Shown here in pieces: positions 1 through 7,953 of a stretch of DNA of 37,668 nt. Positions within the stretch are counted from its first letter, which is position 1; each line of letters starts with the position of its first letter. A model generated the notes under the pieces. It made no database searches and was not told the origin of the DNA. It saw nothing but the letters and a program-made list of their open reading frames with translations. Source of the stretch: Streptomyces populi (GTDB lineage Bacteria > Actinomycetota > Actinomycetes > Streptomycetales > Streptomycetaceae); contig NZ_KZ626922.1 in NCBI RefSeq assembly GCF_002911015.1, positions 1 to 37,668 on the forward strand, given 5' to 3'. A program made the translations under genes and the position numbers.

Positions 1-3000
1 TCGCCGCCCCGACCCGTGCCGTCGAAACCCGAGGGGGAGCGGGGGAAGGCGGCGCTGTCCGGGAAGCCGTGGGCAGCGGGAGAGTCGTCGGGGACGGCCG
101 GTTCGAACAGGGCGGCACCCCGGTCGCGCGCGTTCGCCGCCGCCCGGAGCCGGTCCACCGCGCCGTCCATCGCGAACTGGGCCGCGCCGAGCCCCTCGAC
201 CACATAGCCCCGCCGGGCCTGGCCGCTGTCCTCGAAGGCCGACAGGATGCGGTACACCGCCGAGAAGCCTCCCTCCACGCCTTCCGCCGCGACGGCTCCC
301 CGGGTCACCACCCCGTGCCGGTCGAGCAGCGTCCGGGCCAGGGCGTGGGCGCGGACGGTGCCGTCGGGTTCGCGTTCGGGCAGCAGGGACCAGCGGCCCG
401 CCACCGTGGGGGGACCGGTGCGCGACTGGGGGCGCGCCCCTCCGGTCAGGGAGCCGTAACGTCCGCGGGGGACCGAGCGCTTGGCGCGGTGGGCCGTGGA
501 TCCCGCGGTGCGGCCCGAACCCAGGAGGGAGCGCATCGGCGCGAGCGTGTCGTTCGTCAGACGCCCGGACCAGGCCAGCTCCCAGATCGCGTCGGCGAGG
601 TGGGGATCGGTCGCGTCGGGGTGCGTGGTGGCGCGGACCTGGTCGGCGATCTGGCGGAAGAACAGGCCGTAGCCCCCCGAGAGGGTGTCGAGGACCGACT
701 GGTGCAGGGCCGTCGGCTCCAGGGGGTGCGCGGCGGGAAGGAGCAGGGGCGCGGCGTCCGCGAGGTACAACGACACCCAGCCGTCCTTGCCCGGCAGGGA
801 ACCCGCTCCGGCCCAGAGCACCTCACCGGCGGCCGTGAGCTCGTCGAGCAGCGCGGGCGCGTAACCGGCGACCCGGGACGGCAGCACGAGCTTCTCCAGC
901 GCGGACGCCGGCACGGACGCGCCCTGCAACTGCTCGACGGCGCGGACCAGCCCGTCGACGCCGCGCAGCCCGTGGCCGCTGCCCACGTGCTGCCACTGCG
1001 GCAGGAACTGGGCGAGCGCGGCGGGCGGGACCGGCTCGAGCTCATGGCGCAGCGCCGCGAGCGAACGGCGGCGCAGCCTGCGCAGGACCGTCGCGTCGCA
1101 CCACTCCTGGCCGATGCCCGCCGGATGGAACTCCCCTTGGACCACCCGGCCGTTCGCGGCGAGGCGGTGCAGCGCGCCGTCGGTGACGGCCGTACCGAGA
1201 CCGAAGCGGGCGGCGGCCGTGGCGGAGGTGAACGGCCCGTGGGTGCGGGCGTACCGGGCGAGGAGATCGCCGAGCGGATCCTTGACCGGCTCGGTGAAGG
1301 CTTCCGGGACCCCGACGGGCAACGCCGTGCCGAGCGCGTCGCGCAGCCGGCCCGCGTCCTCGACGGCCGCCCAGTGGTCGGCTCCGGCGATCCGGACCCG
1401 GATGGCGCGACGGGCGGCGGCCAGCTCGCTCGCCCACTGCGGCTGCGCGCCCCGCTCGGCCAGCTCGCCCTCCGTGAGCGGCCCGAGCAGCCGCAGCAGG
1501 TCGGCGACGCCCTCCACGTCCTTGACGCGGCGGTCCTCGGTGAGCCACTGGAGCTCGCGCTCCAGCTCGGCCAGGACGTCGGCGTCCAGCAGCTCGCGCA
1601 GCTCGGCCTGGCCCAGCAGCTCGGCCAGCAGCCTCGAGTCGAGCGACAGCGCGGCGGCCCGCCGCTCGGCGAGCGGCGAGTCGCCCTCGTACAGGAACTG
1701 GGCGACGTACCCGAAGAGCAGGGAGCGGGCGAAGGGGGAGGGCTCGGGGGTGGTGACCTCGACGAGCCGCACCTTGCGGGACTCGATGTCGCCCATCAGC
1801 TCCACGAGGCCGGGCACGTCGAAGACGTCCTGGAGGCACTCGCGCACCGCCTCCAGGACGATCGGGAACGAACCGAACTCACCGGCCACCTGGAGCAGCT
1901 GGGCGGCACGCTGCCGCTGCTGCCACAGGGGGGTGCGCTTGCCGGGGTTGCGGCGCGGCAGGAGCAGGGCGCGGGCGGCGCATTCGCGGAAGCGGGCGGC
2001 GAAGAGGGCCGAACCGCCGACCTGGTCCGTGACGATCCGGTCGACCTCGCCCTTGTCGAAGGCGACGTCCGCCGCGCCGACCGGCGCCTGCTCCGCGTCC
2101 CACTCCGCGCCCGCCTTCGAAGGCTCCTGGTCGAGCAGGTCCAGGCCCATCAGATCGGCGTCGGGCAGGCGCAGCACGATGCCGTCGTCCGCGTGCATGA
2201 CCTGCGCGTCCATGCCGTACCGCTCGGACAGCTTGGCCCCCAGGGCGAGGGCCCAGGGGGCGTGGACCTGGGCGCCGAAGGGGGAGTGCACGACCACGCG
2301 CCAGTCGCCCAGCTCGTCGCGGAAGCGTTCGACGACGATCGTCCGGTCGTCCGGGACGTGCCCGCACGCCTCGCGCTGTTCGGTGAGGTAGGCGATGACG
2401 TTGCCCGCGGCCCAGGTGTCCAGGCCCGCGGCGAGCAGGCGTAGCCGGGCGTCCTCCTCGGGGAGCGAACCGACCTCCCGCAGGAACGCGCCGACCGCGC
2501 GCCCCAGTTCGAGCGGACGTCCGAGCTGGTCGCCCTTCCAGAAGGGCAGCCGGCCGGGGACGCCGGGGGCGGGGGAGACCAGGACCCGGTCCCTGGTGAT
2601 GTCCTCGATGCGCCAGGAGCTGGTGCCGAGGGTGAAGACGTCGCCCACCCGGGACTCGTAGACCATCTCCTCGTCGAGCTCGCCGACCCGGCCGCCGCCC
2701 TTCTTGGGGTCGGTCCCCGCGAGGAACACCCCGAAGAGTCCGCGGTCGGGGATGGTGCCCCCGGAGGTGACGGCGAGACGCTGGGCGCCGGGGCGGCCGG
2801 TCACCGTGCCCGCGACGCGGTCCCACACCACGCGGGGCCTCAGCTCGGCGAAGGCGTCCGACGGATAGCGGCCCGCGAGCATGTCGAGCACGGCGGTGAA
2901 CGCCGACTCCGGGAGCGAGGCGAAGGGGGCCGCCCGGCGGACCGTGGCGAGCAGATCGTCGGCCTGCCAGGTGTCGAGCGCCGTCATGGCCACGAGCTGC

Positions 3001-4361
3001 TGGGCCAGCACGTCCAGCGGATTGGAGGGGACCCGCAGGGACTCGATGGAGCCGGTGCGCATCCGCTCGGTGACCACGGCCGACTGCACCAGATCGCCCC
3101 GGTACTTGGGGAAGACGACACCGGTGGAGACCGCGCCGACCTGGTGACCCGCGCGGCCCACGCGCTGGAGCCCCGAGGCCACGGACGGCGGCGACTCGAC
3201 CTGGACGACGAGGTCGACCGCGCCCATGTCGATGCCCAGTTCGAGGCTGGAGGTGGCGACCACGGCGGGCAGGCGGCCGGCCTTCAGGTCCTCCTCGACC
3301 TGCGCCCGCTGCTCCTTGGAGACCGAACCGTGGTGGGCGCGGGCGATGACGGGCGGCGCCCCCTGGGCCGCGCCCGAGCCGCCCATCAGCTCGGCCGGCG
3401 CGTGGGCCTCCTCCAGGGGCTCGCCGGTCGCCCTCTCGTACGCGATCTCGTTGAGCCGGTTGCACAGGCGCTCGGCCAGCCGGCGCGAGTTGGCGAACAC
3501 GATCGTCGAGCGGTGGGACTGGACGAGGTCGGCGATCCGCTCCTCGACGTGCGGCCAGATGGAGGGCTTCTCCGCACCCTCCTTGCCGTCGGCGGCGGGG
3601 GACCCGCCCAGCTCGCCCAGGTCCTCCACCGGGACGACCACGGAGAGGTCGAACTCCTTGCCGGACGGCGGCTGGACGATCTCCACCTTGCGGCGGGGCG
3701 AGAGGTAGCGCGCCACCTCGTCCACGGGACGGACCGTCGCGGAGAGGCCGATGCGCCGGGCGGGTTTCGGCAGCAGCTCGTCGAGGCGCTCCAGGGTGAG
3801 CGCGAGATGGGCGCCGCGCTTGGTGCCCGCGACAGCGTGCACCTCGTCCAGGATCACCGTCTCGATGCCGGTCAGCGCGTCGCGCGTGGCCGAGGTCAGC
3901 ATCAGGAACAGCGACTCGGGGGTCGTGATCAGGATGTCCGGCGGGCGGGTGGCCAGCGCCCGGCGCTCGGCGGGCGGGGTGTCGCCGGAACGGATGCCCA
4001 CCTTCACCTCCGGCTCCGGCAGTCCGAGCCGCACGGACTCCTGCCGGATGCCGGTCAGCGGACTGCGCAGATTGCGCTCCACGTCGACCGCGAGTGCCTT
4101 GAGCGGCGACACGTACAGGACCCGGCAGCGCTTGCGCGGGTCCGCCGGCGGCGGTGTCGAGGCCAGCTGGTCCAGCGCGGCGAGGAACGCGGCCAGCGTC
4201 TTGCCGGAGCCGGTGGGGGCGACCACCAGCACGTCCGAGCCCGCGCCGATGGCCGCCCACGCCCCGGCCTGGGCCGCGGTGGGCGCGGAGAAGGCCCCCG
4301 TGAACCAGCCGCGGGTCGCGGGGGAGAAGCCGTCGAGCGCAGGGTGCGCGGAGCTGACCAT
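1..4361 (-). CDS. lhr: Large ATP-dependent helicase Lhr (C-terminus cut by window edge)
   Basis: Superfamily 2 DNA helicase of the Lhr family, a 3'-5' translocase linked to DNA repair in actinobacteria. From ATG 4361 the frame stays open to the window start, giving 1453 residues and no stop, so the C-terminus is missing. Visible motifs: Walker A PTGSGKT (about 49-55), motif II DEVH (172-175), SAT (207-209), motif IV around IVFANSRR, and the motif V-VI block running through LELGIDMG to QRVGRAGH. The long region after the helicase core matches the extended Lhr architecture rather than short Lhr-like helicases. Start: a -10-like CAGGAT ends 6 nt before ATG 4361, and a TTGTCAGTGG element lies 7 nt further upstream, suggesting a leaderless, DNA-damage-inducible transcript. 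A nearby ATG at 4369 is out of frame. Divergent from the AraC gene. Family assignment is firm; inducibility is inferred. Confidence 0.95.
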   Translation of the reverse strand, partial: MVSSAHPALDGFSPATRGWFTGAFSAPTAAQAGAWAAIGAGSDVLVVAPTGSGKTLAAFLAALDQLASTPPPADPRKRCRVLYVSPLKALAVDVERNLRSPLTGIRQESVRLGLPEPEVKVGIRSGDTPPAERRALATRPPDILITTPESLFLMLTSATRDALTGIETVILDEVHAVAGTKRGAHLALTLERLDELLPKPARRIGLSATVRPVDEVARYLSPRRKVEIVQPPSGKEFDLSVVVPVEDLGELGGSPAADGKEGAEKPSIWPHVEERIADLVQSHRSTIVFANSRRLAERLCNRLNEIAYERATGEPLEEAHAPAELMGGSGAAQGAPPVIARAHHGSVSKEQRAQVEEDLKAGRLPAVVATSSLELGIDMGAVDLVVQVESPPSVASGLQRVGRAGHQVGAVSTGVVFPKYRGDLVQSAVVTERMRTGSIESLRVPSNPLDVLAQQLVAMTALDTWQADDLLATVRRAAPFASLPESAFTAVLDMLAGRYPSDAFAELRPRVVWDRVAGTVTGRPGAQRLAVTSGGTIPDRGLFGVFLAGTDPKKGGGRVGELDEEMVYESRVGDVFTLGTSSWRIEDITRDRVLVSPAPGVPGRLPFWKGDQLGRPLELGRAVGAFLREVGSLPEEDARLRLLAAGLDTWAAGNVIAYLTEQREACGHVPDDRTIVVERFRDELGDWRVVVHSPFGAQVHAPWALALGAKLSERYGMDAQVMHADDGIVLRLPDADLMGLDLLDQEPSKAGAEWDAEQAPVGAADVAFDKGEVDRIVTDQVGGSALFAARFRECAARALLLPRRNPGKRTPLWQQRQRAAQLLQVAGEFGSFPIVLEAVRECLQDVFDVPGLVELMGDIESRKVRLVEVTTPEPSPFARSLLFGYVAQFLYEGDSPLAERRAAALSLDSRLLAELLGQAELRELLDADVLAELERELQWLTEDRRVKDVEGVADLLRLLGPLTEGELAERGAQPQWASELAAARRAIRVRIAGADHWAAVEDAGRLRDALGTALPVGVPEAFTEPVKDPLGDLLARYARTHGPFTSATAAARFGLGTAVTDGALHRLAANGRVVQGEFHPAGIGQEWCDATVLRRLRRRSLAALRHELEPVPPAALAQFLPQWQHVGSGHGLRGVDGLVRAVEQLQGASVPASALEKLVLPSRVAGYAPALLDELTAAGEVLWAGAGSLPGKDGWVSLYLADAAPLLLPAAHPLEPTALHQSVLDTLSGGYGLFFRQIADQVRATTHPDATDPHLADAIWELAWSGRLTNDTLAPMRSLLGSGRTAGSTAHRAKRSVPRGRYGSLTGGARPQSRTGPPTVAGRWSLLPEREPDGTVRAHALARTLLDRHGVVTRGAVAAEGVEGGFSAVYRILSAFEDSGQARRGYVVEGLGAAQFAMDGAVDRLRAAANARDRGAALFEPAVPDDSPAAHGFPDSAAFPRSPSGFDGTGRGG

Positions 4362-4367
4362 GCGTCC

Positions 4368-4390
4368 ATCCTGCACCCGCCCACTGACAA
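4368..4390 (-). promoter_or_regulatory. RecA_NDp/PafBC-type promoter of lhr
   Basis: On the minus strand TTGTCAGTGG (4390-4381), a 7-nt spacer and the hexamer CAGGAT (4373-4368) stand 6 nt before the lhr ATG. The LexA-independent damage promoter known in mycobacteria has the consensus tTGTCRgtgg, about 8 nt, TAnnnT and is activated by PafBC. The ten-base upstream element is identical to the one before recA in this window, with the same 7-nt spacer. The -10 departs from consensus only in its first base. Regulation is inferred from the motif. Confidence 0.72.
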
Positions 4391-4524
4391 CCGCGCCGAG
4401 CTGCGAGAACGTCACGACCGGGCGGGTCGGGGGAGAACCGTGCCGCGCCGGTCCGGGCACACGGGACGAAGCGGGGCGGGCGTCGGCGGCCGCTCCCGGC
4501 ACGATGGCGGACGGCACGGTGGCG

Positions 4525-4530
4525 GACAAT
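4525..4530 (+). promoter_or_regulatory. -10 element of the AraC-type regulator gene
   Basis: GACAAT lies 6 nt before the GTG at 4537. This is the spacing seen before many other genes here and implies a leaderless mRNA starting at the GTG. No convincing -35 was seen. It supports GTG 4537 over the ATG at 4504, which has no -10 and no ribosome binding site. Confidence 0.45.
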
Positions 4531-4536
4531 GAGGAC

Positions 4537-5529
4537 GTGGCAGGTTCGGGGCAGGAGCGGGCGCGGCACTGGCAGTATCCGGAGCTGCCCGGTGTCGATC
4601 TGCTGCGGGCCCGCTACGTCGAGAAGATCTTCGTGCGGCACACCCACGAGAACTTCGTCATCGCCGCCGTCGCCGAGGGCGTCGAGGTCTTCCACCACGG
4701 CGGCGCCGACCAGTACGTGGGCCCGGGTTCGCTGGCCCTGGTCAACCCCGACACCCCGCACACCGGGCGCGCGGGCGTTCCCGAGGGCTGGAGGTACGGC
4801 GCCGTGTACCCCTCGCCGGACACGGTGGCCGAGATCGCCGCCGAGACCACCACCCTTCGCGGCACCCCGGGATTCAGCCGCCCGGTGCTCGACGACCCCT
4901 ACGCGGCGAGCCTGGTCCACCAAGTGCTCAGGGCCGCCGAGGAGGGCAACGCGCTGGCCGCCGACACCCTGCTGAGGGTCGCCGTGACCCGGCTGCTGCG
5001 CCTGAACGGAGGGCCGCTGCCGCAGCGGGCCGTGCGCACCGCCGGCGGCCGGCTCGCGGCACGCGCGCGTGGCGTGCTGGACGAGCGGATGGCCGAGCCG
5101 CCGACCCTGGAGCGGCTCGCGGCCGAACTCGGCACCAGCCCGTTCGCGCTGCTGCGCGCCTTCCGGGACGCCTACGGCATGCCGCCCCACACCTGGCTGA
5201 CCGACGCCCGGGTGCGCCGGGCACGCCGGCTGCTGGACGCCGGGTCCACCCCCGCCGAGGCGGCCGTCGCCGTCGGCTTCACCGACCAGCCGCACCTCAA
5301 CCGTCACTTCAGCCGGATCGTGGGCGTACCCCCGGGCGCCTACCAGCGGGAGCGCAAGAACGTACAAGACGCGGGCGGGCGTCTCCTCGTACCGTCCGAG
5401 GCGTGGCACAACAGACAGCTCCCCCGGACATACGCGGTGAACAACACGGAAAACCCGACGCGGCCGTCGTCCGCGACGCCCTCGGAGTCGGGGTCGCCGT
5501 CGGACTGTCCGGCTTCGCCTTCGGGGTGA
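4537..5529 (+). CDS. AraC-family transcriptional regulator
   Basis: A 330-residue regulator. The N-terminal cupin-like AraC ligand-binding domain (about 15-100) includes VRHTHENFVIA and NPDTPHTG. The C-terminal AraC DNA-binding domain has two helix-turn-helix units, around 190-215 (LERLAAELGTSPFALLRAFR) and 238-262 (EAAVAVGFTDQPHLNRHFSR), followed by the usual VPPGAYQ. It sits directly upstream of azlC and azlD on the same strand, so it probably controls this amino-acid exporter pair and may sense an amino acid. The frame runs about 60 residues past the end of the DNA-binding domain and overlaps azlC by 127 nt in another frame; this tail is hydrophilic with no recognisable fold. An in-frame ATG at 4504 would add 11 residues. 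Family call firm; target and ligand unknown. Confidence 0.88.
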   Translation: MAGSGQERARHWQYPELPGVDLLRARYVEKIFVRHTHENFVIAAVAEGVEVFHHGGADQYVGPGSLALVNPDTPHTGRAGVPEGWRYGAVYPSPDTVAEIAAETTTLRGTPGFSRPVLDDPYAASLVHQVLRAAEEGNALAADTLLRVAVTRLLRLNGGPLPQRAVRTAGGRLAARARGVLDERMAEPPTLERLAAELGTSPFALLRAFRDAYGMPPHTWLTDARVRRARRLLDAGSTPAEAAVAVGFTDQPHLNRHFSRIVGVPPGAYQRERKNVQDAGGRLLVPSEAWHNRQLPRTYAVNNTENPTRPSSATPSESGSPSDCPASPSG

Positions 5530-6230
5530 CCTCGGCAGGCAGCGGCCTCAGCCTGCTCCAGACCTGCGCCCTCAGCCTCCTGGTGTTCACCGGGGCCTCG
5601 CAGTTCGCGCTCGTGGGCGCGCTGGCGGCCGGGGGCAACCCGCTCACCGCGGCCGCCGGGGCGTTCTTCCTCGGGGTCCGGAACGCCTTCTACGGACTGC
5701 GTCTGTCCCAGCTCCTGGCCCTCCCGCGCGCGGTGCGCCCGTTCGCCGCCCAGTGGGTGATCGACGAGACCACGGCCGTGGCGCTCGCCCAGCCCACCCG
5801 CCGCAGCGTCCGGATCGGCTTCACCGTCACCGGGCTGTCCCTCTATCTGCTGTGGAACCTCACCACCCTCCTCGGCGCGGCCGGGGCCGAGGCCATCGGC
5901 GACACCGACGCGTGGGGCCTGGACGCGGCCGGGCCCGCGGTGTTCCTGGCACTGCTGGCGCCGATGCTGAAGACCGCCACGGAACGCGCCGTCGCGGGAA
6001 TCGCCGTCCTTCTGGGGCTCGGCCTGCTGCCCGTGCTGCCCGCCGGGGTCCCGGTGCTGGTGGCCGCCCTGGCCGCCCCCGCCGTGCTCTACGTGACGGG
6101 GCGCCGCCGCGCGGACACCGCCCGCGACGCCTCCGCCGGCGTGTCGGACGGGACCCCGGCCGGTGCCGTGGACGAACCACCGGCCGACGGGCGGAACGGC
6201 GGACCGGACGTGCGGGGAGAAGAGCGATGA
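5403..6230 (+). CDS. azlC: AzlC family branched-chain amino acid permease (large subunit)
   Basis: Integral membrane protein of 275 residues in the AzlC/YgaZ family, the large subunit of two-component exporters of branched-chain amino acids and analogues such as azaleucine. Hydrophobic segments are spread through the first 230 residues, with family-like stretches such as SGFAFGVTSAGSG, FTGASQFALVG and FFLGVRNAFYG, followed by a hydrophilic tail of about 45 residues. GTG 5403 is the only reasonable start, because the first membrane segment begins soon after it. The gene therefore begins inside the AraC frame. It ends in an ATGA overlap with azlD, implying translational coupling. The substrate cannot be read from sequence. 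Confidence 0.9.
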   Translation: MAQQTAPPDIRGEQHGKPDAAVVRDALGVGVAVGLSGFAFGVTSAGSGLSLLQTCALSLLVFTGASQFALVGALAAGGNPLTAAAGAFFLGVRNAFYGLRLSQLLALPRAVRPFAAQWVIDETTAVALAQPTRRSVRIGFTVTGLSLYLLWNLTTLLGAAGAEAIGDTDAWGLDAAGPAVFLALLAPMLKTATERAVAGIAVLLGLGLLPVLPAGVPVLVAALAAPAVLYVTGRRRADTARDASAGVSDGTPAGAVDEPPADGRNGGPDVRGEER

Positions 6231-6535
6231 ACATCTGGATCGCCATCGGCGCCACCGCCGTGGGCTGCTACGCCGTCAAACTCATCGGTCTGCTGATCCC
6301 CGCGGGCGTGCTGGAGCGGCCGCTCGTGCAACGCCTCGCCGCTCTGCTGCCCGTCGCGCTCCTGGCCGCCCTCACGGCCCAGCAGACCTTCGCCGACGGG
6401 CGGGTGCTCGTGGTCGACGCGAAGGCAGCCGGGCTCGCCGCGGCGGCCGTCGCGCTGATCCTGCGTGCCCCGTTCCTGGTGGTGGTCGCCGCGGCGGTGG
6501 TGGTGACGGCCGGGGTCCGCGCGTTGACGGGCTGA
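6227..6535 (+). CDS. azlD: AzlD family branched-chain amino acid transporter (small subunit)
   Basis: Small hydrophobic protein of 102 residues with about three to four membrane segments, matching the AzlD/YgaH family in size and in the opening pattern (IAIGATAVGCYAVKLIGLL). AzlD pairs with AzlC to form the exporter. The ATG overlaps the azlC stop by 4 nt (ATGA). A purine-rich ribosome binding site (GGGGAGAAGAG) lies just upstream inside azlC. The assignment rests on size, membrane pattern and position after azlC. Confidence 0.88.
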   Translation: MNIWIAIGATAVGCYAVKLIGLLIPAGVLERPLVQRLAALLPVALLAALTAQQTFADGRVLVVDAKAAGLAAAAVALILRAPFLVVVAAAVVVTAGVRALTG

Positions 6536-6565
6536 CACCCGGACCCGCGGCACCGCCTCCGGACG

Positions 6566-6599
6566 CTCCGGGCCTCCGGACACCTCGGAGCCCCCGGAG
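6566..6599. terminator. Hairpin between convergent azlD and the toroid-like gene
   Basis: CTCCGGG (6566-6572) pairs with CCCGGAG (6593-6599), and an inner CTCCG/CGGAG stem (6574-6578, 6586-6590) encloses a 7-nt loop. Its place between two convergent 3' ends suggests a bidirectional terminator. There is no U-tract, as is common in Streptomyces. Confidence 0.45.
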
Positions 6600-6661
6600 A
6601 CCTCGGACGCCATGGAGCCCCTGGGCGCACCGGAGAGCCCGGGGGCGGACCGCCGACGGCC

Positions 6662-7606
6662 TCAGCCGACGGCCCGGCCGTACGCCCGGAGCGTGCGCAG
6701 CGCCTCGACGGTCACGATGGGACGGCTCTCCAGCGCGGTGCCGGGGGCCCACTGGCGCCAGCGGACCGGCCACCCGCCGTCCTCCTGCTGCTCGTCCGCG
6801 AGGTGGTCCAGTGAACGGGCCATCTCCTCGTCGGTGAACCACGCGCGCGCGAGCGAGTCCGGCGTCCGCGCGTAGTCGTGCGGGAAGTGGTGCTCCCCCG
6901 GCGCGTAGCCGGGCGACACGGGGTAGGCCTCCAGATGCCCGGGGTCCAGCGCGGCGAGCCGCTGCTCGCGGACGAGCCGCCCCAGCCGGTCGGCGCACGC
7001 CTCCGCGCGCGGGCGGTCGGCCGCGGAGTCCAGGAAGGCGACGGCCGCCTCGACCTCGTAGGGATGGGACTTCTCCAGGGACTCCACCGCCTGCCAGCAG
7101 AAGTCGGTGGCCCGGAAAAGCCAGGCGTTCCACACCTCGTTGCGGTGCAGCAGGCCCACGACCGGGCCGGTGGCGAGGAGTTCGCTCGGCGGATCGTCGA
7201 CGACCGGAACGAAGGGGGCCGCCGGATAGCCGCGCTGGCTCGGATGGACGGCCGGCAGCGCGCCGTCCGCGGTCGACACGGAGGTCAGATAGCGGCACAC
7301 CCGTTCCACGCGCTGCCCGCCGCAGCGCCCGATCGAGTCGAGCACGCGCAGGGCGTGCCCGGTGTGCAGCGGCTGGCTGACCGGGCCGCGCAGATCGGGT
7401 TCGAGCGCGTGCCCGTACCCCTCGTCGTCGTTGCGGTAGGCGGCCAACGCCGTCTCCACCGCGTCGGCGCCGCCACCGAGGAAGTGGTAGGCGAAGCGGC
7501 GCTGTTCCAGCACGCGTGCGGTGAGCCAGACGAAGTGCTCGGCACGCGCGAGAGGCGAGTGCGCGGGGGGCGTCTGGGGGAGTGGAGGTGCTCCGGTTTC
7601 GGCCAT
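6662..7606 (-). CDS. Conserved protein with terpene-cyclase/prenyltransferase-like toroid fold
   Basis: Soluble protein of 314 residues. The sequence suggests repeated helical hairpins of the alpha/alpha-toroid type: the N-terminus (ARVLEQRRFAYHFLGG) and a C-terminal QEDGGWPVRWRQW resembling a QW motif of squalene-hopene cyclase-like folds. The DxDD catalytic motif of class II cyclases is not seen, nor are the zinc ligands of prenyltransferase beta subunits, so enzymatic activity is uncertain. Start: ATG 7606 is preceded by the -10-like TACGGT (plus-strand 7614-7619) with 7 nt between, suggesting a leaderless transcript. It is divergent from the DUF3046 gene. The function is unknown to me. 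Confidence 0.75.
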   Translation of the reverse strand: MAETGAPPLPQTPPAHSPLARAEHFVWLTARVLEQRRFAYHFLGGGADAVETALAAYRNDDEGYGHALEPDLRGPVSQPLHTGHALRVLDSIGRCGGQRVERVCRYLTSVSTADGALPAVHPSQRGYPAAPFVPVVDDPPSELLATGPVVGLLHRNEVWNAWLFRATDFCWQAVESLEKSHPYEVEAAVAFLDSAADRPRAEACADRLGRLVREQRLAALDPGHLEAYPVSPGYAPGEHHFPHDYARTPDSLARAWFTDEEMARSLDHLADEQQEDGGWPVRWRQWAPGTALESRPIVTVEALRTLRAYGRAVG

Positions 7607-7674
7607 GCGTCAGACCGTAGGGCGGAAAGCGGTCTCGGAAAGCGGTCCCGGCTCGGGCCCACTCTCAGGGGCGG

Positions 7675-7680
7675 GATACT
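7675..7680 (+). promoter_or_regulatory. -10 element of the DUF3046 gene
   Basis: GATACT ends 6 nt before ATG 7687, the same geometry as other predicted leaderless genes here. A GGAG at 7681-7684 could also serve as a weak ribosome binding site. Confidence 0.4.
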
Positions 7681-7686
7681 GGAGTC

Positions 7687-7881
7687 ATGCGGTTGACGGT
7701 CTTCTGGCAGCGAATGGCTGATCACTTCGGCGCGGGCTACGCCGAGACGTTCGCGCGCGATCATGTGATGACGGAACTCGGCGGGCACACCGTCCGCGAG
7801 GCGCTGGACGCGGGCTGGGAGGCCAAGGACGTGTGGCGCGTGGTGTGCGCGACGATGAACGTTCCGCACGAAAACCACTGA
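7687..7881 (+). CDS. DUF3046 family small protein
   Basis: Protein of 64 residues beginning MRLTVFWQRMADHFG and containing DHVMTELGGHTVREALDAGW, which I recognise as the actinobacterial DUF3046 family commonly found close to recA. It is short, acidic and soluble, with no signal peptide or membrane segment, and its biochemical role is unknown. The conserved start of the family fixes ATG 7687. It may be expressed with the AI-2E-type permease 72 nt downstream, but that gene appears to have its own -10. Confidence 0.85.
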   Translation: MRLTVFWQRMADHFGAGYAETFARDHVMTELGGHTVREALDAGWEAKDVWRVVCATMNVPHENH

Positions 7882-7941
7882 AGCGGACCCGGGAACCGGG
7901 AAAGACCGGGGGGACGTGGATCCGGTGTCGGCGGCGTGGGC

Positions 7942-7947
7942 CAGACT
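7942..7947 (+). promoter_or_regulatory. -10 element of the AI-2E family permease gene
   Basis: CAGACT is followed by 6 nt and then GTG 7954. The match to the spacing of other genes here favours this GTG over the GTG at 7936. Confidence 0.38.
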
Positions 7948-7953
7948 TGGCGG

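Noticed and set aside
69..2444. Long plus-strand open frame of 791 codons
   Set aside because: It lies antisense to lhr in a very GC-rich region, has low-complexity Gly/Arg/Ala composition and shows no domain; the lhr frame carries all helicase motifs.
1879..5409. Minus-strand open frame of 1176 codons
   Set aside because: It crosses lhr in the wrong frame and runs antisense through the AraC gene. Its Arg/Gly/Pro-rich composition is typical of shadow frames.
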